Assembly (NCBI GenBank): GCA_002363635.1
Contig: DEWM01000021.1
Span: 1-6,448, forward strand
Reading direction: 5' to 3'
DNA: 6,448 bases
Source: Caryophanales bacterium UBA3210
GTDB taxonomy: Bacteria > Bacillota_I > Bacilli_A > RFN20 > CAG-449
Made by a program: the position numbers and the translations under genes. Positions 1 to 5,197 of this stretch are shown one piece after another. Below the pieces are notes generated by a model. It worked only from the letters and a program-made list of their open reading frames with translations, searched no databases and was not told the DNA's origin. Position 1 is the first letter of the stretch, and each line of letters starts with the position of its first letter.

Positions 1-1
1 T

Positions 2-55
2 TGGAATAAAGTATATAAAACACCTAATCCAATAGGACCACATGTATATTATTAA
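2..55 (+). CDS. C-terminal tail of an unidentified upstream gene (partial)
   Basis: Reading from base 2, seventeen sense codons run to a TAA at 53-55, giving a tail that ends in IGPHVYY. All codons except the single TGG end in A or T, as in the + strand genes to the right. A weak hairpin with a T-run follows six bases after the stop, as expected for the end of a gene. The tail is too short to assign to a family. The antisense strand is also open over bases 1-45 but has no start codon in the protein-like frame, so the + strand reading is preferred. This is an inference from a very short stretch. Confidence 0.45.
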   Translation, partial: WNKVYKTPNPIGPHVYY

Positions 56-60
56 ATAAT

Positions 61-100
61 AAAAACTGCAAATATAAAATAAAATTTTTACAGTTTTTTT
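61..100 (+). terminator. Possible weak terminator of the left-edge gene
   Basis: AAAAACTG at 61-68 is the reverse complement of CAGTTTTT at 91-98, and a T-run continues to 100. The loop is long (22 bases) and A/T-rich, so the structure would be weak. A competing pairing exists between TGCAAA (67-72) and TTTGCA (98-103). It lies directly after the TAA at 53-55, which supports a termination role. The A-run on the 5' side gives a T-run on the minus strand too, so it could act in both directions. Confidence 0.4.
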
Positions 101-150
101 GCATATAAAAATATTATTAAGAGACTAGTAGTAAGAGTAAAATTTTTTAT

Positions 151-176
151 AAAGAAAAACCACCAATGAATGGTGG
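151..176 (-). terminator. Intrinsic terminator of the permease gene
   Basis: On the minus strand a perfect 6-bp stem, CCACCA/TGGTGG (176-171 with 165-160), encloses a 5-base loop and is followed by TTTTTCTTT (159-151). It starts about ten bases after the permease stop codon at 186-188. The T-run is only on the minus-strand 3' side, so it terminates the permease transcript rather than the left-edge gene. Confidence 0.85.
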
Positions 177-185
177 CAGTATTTA

Positions 186-1487
186 TTAAATTATAAAGAA
201 TAAGGTTAATAATGCAGTAAATAATGTAGGTAGAGCAATAATTAATCCGTATTTAGTAAAATCTAAGAATGTAAATTTGATATTCTGCTTATTTACTAAA
301 GAAGAGAACATGATTCCTGCTAAAGCTCCAAGTGGAGTAAAGAAGGCACCAATGTTAGAACCGATAATACTTGAATAGATTGCACGAGTATAATTAATTG
401 AATCTAATCCATTAGGTAATGTGCTAAAGAGAATACTCATTGGAATATTGTTAATAATATTTGAAGCAATAAATGATGTAGGACCATAGATCCAAATTAC
501 TGGTTCGTGATTTAGTACTTCTCCTAATTTCGATGAGATACCTTGATAATTTAAGGCAAGAACTATTACAAACATTGAAAGTAAGAATGGGATTAACTGA
601 TAAGGTAATCTTTTTAATGATGAAGTTAAATATTCCCAATGTTTATGAGTAATTAATCTAATTAGTAAGACAACAATAATCAAGGATGATGCGGCAATAA
701 AACTAATTAACCACATTTCCATATCGATATATGAAGAGATTACTAAGAAAATTAAGCATGTTACTAGAGTAATAACTCCTACAAATAAATCTAATTTAGA
801 ATCAATATGGAATTCTTCTTTAGTAATTTCTAAAGATTGTTTTAATTTTTTATTGAATATTAAGACTAATAAGATAATTTGTAATAAACCTGCGCATAAA
901 GTAGGTAACCACATAATCTTAAAATATTCAATAAAGGTAATACCTGCAGAAGTACCAAGATATATATTCGTAGGATTACCGATAATTAGCATCATTGACC
1001 AAGTATTAGCCCCTGCAAATTCTGCGATTAAATATGGTAAAGGGTTAATCTTAGTATTCTTACAAAAAAAACAGATAAATGGTGTTAATGTTAAGATGAC
1101 GATGTCGTTAGAAGTAAAGACTGTTAATACTGATGTTAATAAATAGAAGATTAGGAAGAGAACAAATTGGTTCTTTCCTGCTTTCTTAGTTGCTTCAAGA
1201 GCAAGAAATCTAAATAAGCCTAATTCATCTAGATAAATAGATATAATAGTCATTGAGAAAAATAAGACTAAAATCTTTAATGGATTAATTGCAGAAGATG
1301 AAGTTAATGTCTTCCATAATTCATTTAATGGTACTAAGGAGAAGATTAATAAAATTGCTGCTCCTAGTAAAGCGATTAACCAATAAGTATCTAGAGTGAT
1401 ATTTTTAATTTTTATATGTGGGAATAAGAGTATAGACAATGTTATTCCAATAAATGTAATAAGTGCAATAATAAGTGTAGTAATCAT
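186..1487 (-). CDS. ArsB/SLC13-type ion permease, substrate unknown
   Basis: A 433-residue integral membrane protein with about ten or more hydrophobic segments along its whole length, typical in size for the ArsB/NhaD/SLC13 (ion transporter) superfamily. The two-fold repeat hallmarks are visible. The first half has TSNDIVILTLTP (about 125-136) and GNPTN (170-174). The second half has SNIINNIP (342-349) and GSNIGAFFTPLGALAG (376-391), which resembles the second-repeat re-entrant motif of ArsB-like carriers. Such proteins move anions (arsenite, dicarboxylates, citrate, sulfate) or exchange Na+/H+. No arsR, arsC, sensor or metabolic partner lies beside it, so the substrate cannot be named. The ATG at 1487 has a minus-strand GTGAGG at 1501-1496 about eight bases before it, which supports this start. 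It is transcribed away from ruvX and has its own terminator, so it is probably monocistronic. Family call is strong; arsenite transport specifically is not supported. Confidence 0.85.
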   Translation of the reverse strand: MITTLIIALITFIGITLSILLFPHIKIKNITLDTYWLIALLGAAILLIFSLVPLNELWKTLTSSSAINPLKILVLFFSMTIISIYLDELGLFRFLALEATKKAGKNQFVLFLIFYLLTSVLTVFTSNDIVILTLTPFICFFCKNTKINPLPYLIAEFAGANTWSMMLIIGNPTNIYLGTSAGITFIEYFKIMWLPTLCAGLLQIILLVLIFNKKLKQSLEITKEEFHIDSKLDLFVGVITLVTCLIFLVISSYIDMEMWLISFIAASSLIIVVLLIRLITHKHWEYLTSSLKRLPYQLIPFLLSMFVIVLALNYQGISSKLGEVLNHEPVIWIYGPTSFIASNIINNIPMSILFSTLPNGLDSINYTRAIYSSIIGSNIGAFFTPLGALAGIMFSSLVNKQNIKFTFLDFTKYGLIIALPTLFTALLTLFFII

Positions 1488-1599
1488 AATTTAAACCTCA
1501 CTAATTATGCGCTTTTTATTACATAAAGCAAGCAAAATGAATAAAGTCTTTTATTTAACAATATATGGTTTTAGAGTATAATATTATTGAGGTTACAAA
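1488..1599. other. Divergent intergenic region between permease and ruvX
   Basis: This 112-base A/T-rich gap must hold the start signals for both directions. Toward ruvX there is a good -10 (TATAAT, 1577-1582) and a reasonable -35. Toward the permease the best I find on the minus strand is TTGCTT (1531-1526), a 16-base gap and CATAAT (1509-1504). That -35 matches poorly and the predicted start would fall inside the ribosome binding site, so I do not call it as a promoter. No clear operator palindrome is visible. Confidence 0.6.
1555..1582 (+). promoter_or_regulatory. Likely sigma-A promoter for ruvX-adh
   Basis: TTAACA at 1555-1560 (five of six matches to TTGACA) is separated by 16 bases from a perfect TATAAT at 1577-1582. 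The predicted start, about seven bases downstream near 1589, coincides with the first bases of the GAGGT ribosome binding site at 1589-1593, giving a leader of only about 11 bases before the ATG at 1600. That is unusually short, so the true start point or promoter could differ. Confidence 0.5.
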
Positions 1600-2028
1600 A
1601 TGAAAACAAATATTTTAGCGTTAGACCTTGGCAAAGGTTCACTTGGACTTGCTATTTCTCGTTCGGGAATGCTTGTTACACCATTACCAAATTTAAGATT
1701 CAAGATGATGGATTACGATACATGTTTAAAGATGCTTAAGCAAGCTACTGAATATGAACGTGTTGAACATATTGTTATAGGTTATCCTCTTTATCCAAGC
1801 GGAGATCCTTGTGAAATGACTCCTATTGTTGAAGAATTTATTCCTCGTGTACAGGCTTTATTTCCTAAAGCAGACATTGTAAAACAAGATGAACGTGGAT
1901 CTACTGTTGAAGCTAGTGAAATGTTACATGGCAATAATAAGAATTCTAAAAAGCAAAGAGCAGTTATTGATTCTGCTGCTGCGATGATTATTTTAGAAAG
2001 ATATTTAAAATCAATTGGTCAATATTAA
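1600..2028 (+). CDS. ruvX: RuvX/YqgF-type pre-16S rRNA nuclease
   Basis: A 142-residue protein of the usual length for the YqgF/RuvX family (RuvC-like RNase H fold), known in E. coli for maturing the 5' end of 16S rRNA and once proposed as an anti-recombinational Holliday-junction resolvase. The family landmarks appear in order: LDLGKGSLGLAIS at 8-20 with the first catalytic Asp (D9), the strand-turn motif VIGYPLYPSG at 59-68, DERGSTVEA at 97-105 with its acidic pair, and the C-terminal VIDSAAAMIILERYL at 122-136 with the final Asp (D124). The active-site acids therefore look intact. The start ATG has GAGGT six bases upstream. It leads a likely two-gene transcript with the dehydrogenase: 29 bases separate the two genes and no terminator lies between. 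The usual Firmicute neighbours (alaS, a yrzB-like gene) are not in this window. Confidence 0.93.
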   Translation: MKTNILALDLGKGSLGLAISRSGMLVTPLPNLRFKMMDYDTCLKMLKQATEYERVEHIVIGYPLYPSGDPCEMTPIVEEFIPRVQALFPKADIVKQDERGSTVEASEMLHGNNKNSKKQRAVIDSAAAMIILERYLKSIGQY

Positions 2029-2046
2029 TCTTACCTATAATTTACT

Positions 2047-2051
2047 AGGTG
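2047..2051 (+). promoter_or_regulatory. Ribosome binding site fixing the adh start at 2058
   Basis: AGGTG at 2047-2051 lies six bases before the ATG at 2058. An in-frame GTG at 2049 would add three residues but is itself part of this ribosome binding site and has no other one upstream at the right distance, so the ATG is the better start. Confidence 0.75.
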
Positions 2052-2057
2052 ATAATT

Positions 2058-3266
2058 ATGAACGTATTTTCAGGAATGTACTGTAGAGCAGTACAAAAAA
2101 TAATTTTCTTATTTCAAAGCTCATTAGTTTTTCGTGAGCCTGAACTTTATAGTAATCTTGAAGATATAGAGACTATATTGATTAAAAACAATAAAATTAA
2201 TCCTTTAATTGTCGTTAGTAATACTGTATCTAAATCTAAACGTTTTAAATCTTTAATTAAGGCTTTAGATAAAATGAAAATTAATTATGTGGTCGATACT
2301 TCAGTTAGTCACGATCCTACTTTTAAAGTGGTCTATAATTTAAAACAAAAATATATAGATAATATGTGCGATGCTTTTGTTGCTATTGGAGGAGGTTCAG
2401 TTATTGACGCGAGTAAAGGATGTGCGTTACTAGTATCTCATTTAGATAAGAAAATTGAAGATTTTAGAAAACTTCTTTCTGTTAAAAATGAGATGCCTTT
2501 ATTTATTGCCTGTCCTACTACTGCAGGAACTGGTTCAGAATGTACTGCCGCAACGGTTATTACTAATGAAGAAAATAATGATAAGTTTGCACTTTCTGAT
2601 CCTAAATTAATTCCTCATTACGCAATTCTAGATGATTCTTTATTAGATTCATTACCTTCAACTATTATTTCTGTAACTGGAGTAGATGCTTTATCTCATG
2701 CTATAGAAGCGTATCTAGGAATAGATGAAACTGAATTTACTAATGAAAAAGCTTTAGATGCGATTAAATTAATTAAAGAAAATTTATTAGATTTCTATAA
2801 CGATCCTTCTAATGATAATGCTAGAGGTAATATGCTTAGAGCTTCATATTTAGCAGGTTTAGCGTTTACTAGAGCATATGTTGGTTACGTTCATTCTTTA
2901 GCCCATGCAATAGGAGGAACTTATCACAAGGCTCATGGTTATTGTATAGGTATCTTACTCCCATATGTACTTGAAGCATATAATAGTAAAATTTATAAAA
3001 AATTAAGTAAAATTTCAGACTATTTAGAATTAGTATCATTAGATAAATCTGATAAAGAAAAAGCTAATGCAGTTATTTCTTGGATTAAGGAATTAAATAA
3101 TAAACTGGGAATTCCTTCTTCTTTTGATGGATTAATTAAAGATGAAGAGTTAAATAAACTCGCTCGTCACGCATCTAAAGAAGCAAATCCATTTTACCCA
3201 GTACCAAAATTATTAAATACTAAGGAATTAAAGAATATCTTAATTAAATCAAATAAAAATAGTTAA
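2058..3266 (+). CDS. Iron-containing (group III) alcohol dehydrogenase
   Basis: From the ATG at 2058 this is a 402-residue protein, normal for the Fe-ADH family, which reduces aldehydes or ketones with NAD(P)H in the cytoplasm. The N-terminal Rossmann-like half carries GGGSVID (111-117), the glycine-rich nucleotide-binding turn, and PTTAGTGSE (153-161). The helical C-terminal half carries the metal ligands: D210 and H214 in GVDALSHAIEAY, H279 in YVHSLAH, and H293 in TYHKAHG. Their spacing (4, 65 and 14 residues) closely matches lactaldehyde reductase FucO, so the metal site looks complete. The N-terminal REPEL segment (26-30) and FTRAYVGYVH point to the subfamily common in clostridia and gut Firmicutes. 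The exact substrate is not deducible and no pathway partner is adjacent. It follows ruvX by 29 bases, with its own ribosome binding site, and its stop codon overlaps a terminator. Confidence 0.92.
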   Translation: MNVFSGMYCRAVQKIIFLFQSSLVFREPELYSNLEDIETILIKNNKINPLIVVSNTVSKSKRFKSLIKALDKMKINYVVDTSVSHDPTFKVVYNLKQKYIDNMCDAFVAIGGGSVIDASKGCALLVSHLDKKIEDFRKLLSVKNEMPLFIACPTTAGTGSECTAATVITNEENNDKFALSDPKLIPHYAILDDSLLDSLPSTIISVTGVDALSHAIEAYLGIDETEFTNEKALDAIKLIKENLLDFYNDPSNDNARGNMLRASYLAGLAFTRAYVGYVHSLAHAIGGTYHKAHGYCIGILLPYVLEAYNSKIYKKLSKISDYLELVSLDKSDKEKANAVISWIKELNNKLGIPSSFDGLIKDEELNKLARHASKEANPFYPVPKLLNTKELKNILIKSNKNS

Positions 3267-3290
3267 ACCCTTTATCAGGGTTTTTCTTTT
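3265..3290 (+). terminator. Intrinsic terminator after adh
   Basis: A perfect 7-bp stem, AAACCCT (3265-3271) with AGGGTTT (3277-3283), encloses the 5-base loop TTATC and runs into TTCTTTT (3284-3290). The stem begins within the TAA stop codon (3264-3266) of the dehydrogenase gene. Confidence 0.88.
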
Positions 3291-3299
3291 GATTAAAAT
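3272..3299 (+). promoter_or_regulatory. Candidate promoter for the hydrolase-ylmH pair
   Basis: TTATCA (3272-3277, four of six matches to TTGACA) is 16 bases from TAAAAT (3294-3299, five of six matches to TATAAT). The start would fall near 3306, giving a leader of about 18 bases that still contains the AGGAG at 3313-3317. The -35 is mostly the loop of the adh terminator hairpin. A promoter is needed here because the upstream transcript should end at 3290, but the match is only moderate. Confidence 0.4.
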
Positions 3300-3323
3300 A
3301 GATTTATATTTCAGGAGAAAACT

Positions 3324-4382
3324 ATGGAAATTTGGCAACTTGTTTTATTAATTATTTTAGGTTCAATCATTACTTTTTTGCTTATTAGATATATAGTCAT
3401 GGTCTTTATGATTAAAAAGATATTATTAAGTACTATGCCTAGATATGAAAAGCCTGAATATCCAATGTTTATTACTTATGATGATATTAAAGATAAATAT
3501 CCTAGAAATGAATATTCATTTAAATCAGGTAAGAATCTTTTAAGTGCCTTCTTATATGGTAAAGATAATACTAAAGGCTTTATTGTCTATGTTCACGGTA
3601 TGTGTCCAGGTCATATTGGATATTTGTCAGATATCATTGAACTAGTTAATAGGGGATACCAAGTTTTTACATATGATTTTACTGGTACTGGTTCTTCTGA
3701 AGGTTCATCTATGAAAGGCGTTCAAGCTCAAGCATTTGATTTAAGAGCTTGTTTAAAATTCTTATCTAAATCTGAAGAATTTAAAGATAAAGATATTTAT
3801 TTATATGGTCATTCAATGGGTGGATACGCTGTTGCACTTGATGTTAATGAATCTTCTAAGATTAAAGCCTGCGTATCTATTGCAGGATTTGATGAACCAT
3901 TAAGTGAAATTATTAACACTTCATTAACTAATGATAAGACTAGAAAATTTATGAAAAAGAATCGCTTTAAATTCTTAAGCGCGATGGTTTTAATCTTTGG
4001 TTTCAATGCTAATAAAAAAGCTTCTAAAGAATTAAAAAAGACAAAAGTACCAACCTTAGTTTTCCAGGGTAATGATGATGCTGTTGTTAATTATCAGCTT
4101 GATTCAATTTATTCTAAGAAAGATGAAATTAATAATGATTTAGTAGAATATATCTTAGTAGATACTCCTCCTCATAATAATCATTCAACAATTCTTGCTT
4201 CTACTGAATGCTATGAATACCAAAAGATGAAAGAAAAAGAAAGAATAGAACTTGCGAATCAATATGGTGATAAGGCTAAAGGTTATAAGGAATCTTATGA
4301 TACTTATGATGTCTTTAAAGGCAATGTGGCAAATCAAGATTTAATGAATAAAGTTGATTCATTTTTTATGGAGCGTAAATAA
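3324..4382 (+). CDS. Membrane-anchored alpha/beta hydrolase
   Basis: A 352-residue protein. Residues 5-30 form one hydrophobic segment without a clear signal-peptidase site, suggesting a membrane anchor. The rest is an alpha/beta-hydrolase fold. VYVHGMCPG (88-96) is the oxyanion strand-turn, GTGSSEG (121-127) follows the second conserved strand, and GHSMG (162-166) is the nucleophile elbow with Ser164. GNDDAVV (249-255) places the acid at D252 (or D251), and PHNNHS (283-288) supplies the catalytic His, most likely H287. The triad looks complete, so it is probably an active serine hydrolase (esterase, lipase or peptidase-like), but the substrate is unknown. After the catalytic His there is a charged tail of about 60 residues (293-352) rich in Lys, Glu and Tyr. 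The start has AGGAG at 3313-3317, six bases upstream. Its stop overlaps the ylmH start by one base, so the two are probably translationally coupled. Confidence 0.88.
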   Translation: MEIWQLVLLIILGSIITFLLIRYIVMVFMIKKILLSTMPRYEKPEYPMFITYDDIKDKYPRNEYSFKSGKNLLSAFLYGKDNTKGFIVYVHGMCPGHIGYLSDIIELVNRGYQVFTYDFTGTGSSEGSSMKGVQAQAFDLRACLKFLSKSEEFKDKDIYLYGHSMGGYAVALDVNESSKIKACVSIAGFDEPLSEIINTSLTNDKTRKFMKKNRFKFLSAMVLIFGFNANKKASKELKKTKVPTLVFQGNDDAVVNYQLDSIYSKKDEINNDLVEYILVDTPPHNNHSTILASTECYEYQKMKEKERIELANQYGDKAKGYKESYDTYDVFKGNVANQDLMNKVDSFFMERK

Positions 4383-5119
4383 TGGAAGATTTAGTTTCAT
4401 TTACTAAGAAAATTAATTCATTCATTAAAAGAGGTGAAGAAGGTAATGTTATTCTTCTTAATTTTTTAGATGATGCAGAAAGAAGTGTCGTTGAAGAATT
4501 AACTGCTCGTTCATCTTTAAATATCTCTTTCTCTGGCGGTATTAAAAACGCGGATAGAGTTAGATGTATTATGTCTTATTACGACGTTAGTGAAGAAGAT
4601 TATAAAATTAAAGTTTATCAGATTATCTATAATAAGAAATTTTATGAGATATATCATCGTTCTATACTTGGTTCTTTAATGAGCTTAGGTATTAAAAGAG
4701 AATGCTTAGGTGATATTGTTATTAAAGACAACAAAGACGCATTCTTTGCGTGTACTAATGAAATATCATCATTTATTGAAAGTGAGTTTAAAAACGTGGG
4801 AAAAGCTCAAATACAATTAAAAGAAGTATCTTTCCCTGTAGAAAATGAAATTAAAGAAGAATCTAAAGTACATTTTGTTTCTTCTTTAAGACTTGACGCT
4901 ATTATCGCGGCAGGATTTTCTTTATCTAGAAGTGAAGCTTTAGAAATTTTAATTAATGGAGAAGTATATGTTAATCATTTATTAAATCAAAATCCTTCTT
5001 ATCTAGTTAAAGAAAATGAAGAAATATCTGTTCGTCATTTTGGTAAAATTAGAATTAGTTCTATTGGAGGAACATCTAAGTCAGGAAGAAAAGCAATTGA
5101 AATTGCTCGAAGAGTCTAA
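4382..5119 (+). CDS. ylmH: YlmH-family S4-domain RNA-binding protein
   Basis: A 245-residue protein of normal length for the YlmH family. The N-terminal two thirds contains the family signature YHRSILGSLMSLGIKRECLG (91-110). The C-terminal third is an S4 RNA-binding domain starting at SSLRLDAII (167-175), with SRSEALEIL (182-190), GEVYVNHL (193-200) and a final RHFGKIRISSIGG (218-230). In Bacillus subtilis YlmH binds stalled 50S subunits and contributes to ribosome-associated quality control (C-terminal alanine tailing), and it is normally encoded in the division gene cluster near sepF and divIVA. Here none of those genes is adjacent; it instead follows a hydrolase gene, overlapping it as TAATG. 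GGAG at 4370-4373 inside the hydrolase gene, eight bases before the ATG, serves as its ribosome binding site. It ends at a terminator a few bases downstream. Family identity is strong; the function is taken from homologues. Confidence 0.92.
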   Translation: MEDLVSFTKKINSFIKRGEEGNVILLNFLDDAERSVVEELTARSSLNISFSGGIKNADRVRCIMSYYDVSEEDYKIKVYQIIYNKKFYEIYHRSILGSLMSLGIKRECLGDIVIKDNKDAFFACTNEISSFIESEFKNVGKAQIQLKEVSFPVENEIKEESKVHFVSSLRLDAIIAAGFSLSRSEALEILINGEVYVNHLLNQNPSYLVKENEEISVRHFGKIRISSIGGTSKSGRKAIEIARRV

Positions 5120-5123
5120 TAAA

Positions 5124-5159
5124 GGGGGGGGCACTTGTCAAGGTGTCCTTTTTATTTTT
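5124..5159 (+). terminator. G-rich intrinsic terminator after ylmH
   Basis: An uninterrupted run of eight G (5124-5131) leads into a hairpin. CACTT (5132-5136) pairs with AAGGTG (5141-5145 region) around a GTCA loop, with one G-U pair. The stem extends through G5129-G5131 with T5146, C5147 and C5148. A T-rich tract (5149-5159, interrupted by one A) follows. The extra Gs can slide against the CC and T-run, so several registers are possible. It lies a few bases after the ylmH stop codon. Confidence 0.82.
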
Positions 5160-5164
5160 ATAAT
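5135..5164 (+). promoter_or_regulatory. Likely sigma-A promoter for the DUF2804 gene
   Basis: TTGTCA at 5135-5140 (five of six matches to TTGACA) is separated by 18 bases from a perfect TATAAT at 5159-5164. The predicted start near 5171 gives a leader of about 27 bases containing the GGAGGT site at 5188-5193. The -35 lies in the loop and inner stem of the ylmH terminator and the -10 begins at the end of its T-run. Confidence 0.6.
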
Positions 5165-5187
5165 GTAGATATAAAAATATGATTTGT

Positions 5188-5193
5188 GGAGGT
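5188..5193 (+). promoter_or_regulatory. Ribosome binding site fixing the DUF2804 start at 5198
   Basis: GGAGGT at 5188-5193 is a near-perfect ribosome binding site four bases before the ATG at 5198. An in-frame GTG at 5186 would add four residues but overlaps this site and has no site of its own, so the ATG is the real start. Confidence 0.85.
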
Positions 5194-5197
5194 AATT

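Noticed and set aside
1..45. Minus-strand open stretch reading into the left edge
   Set aside because: The protein-like frame has no start codon between its upstream stops and the window edge; the + strand tail explains the region better.
47..61. Small palindrome TATTATT-A-AATAATA at the left edge
   Set aside because: A one-base spacer and pure A/T content make it an expected chance event in this composition.
451..639. Open frame of 62 codons on the minus strand inside the permease gene, in another frame
   Set aside because: It overlaps a strongly supported gene in the same direction and its translation resembles no family.
853..1146. Open frame of 97 codons on the + strand inside the permease gene
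   Set aside because: It is antisense to conserved permease motifs, has no recognisable domain and no convincing ribosome binding site; it is a by-product of the A/T-rich codon pattern.
1504..1531. Minus-strand promoter TTGCTT / CATAAT for the permease
   Set aside because: The -35 matches at only three of six positions and the predicted start would fall within the ribosome binding site, so it is mentioned but not called.
3809..4006. Open frame of 65 codons on the minus strand inside the hydrolase gene
   Set aside because: It is antisense to the nucleophile-elbow region of a well-supported enzyme, with no domain or start signal.
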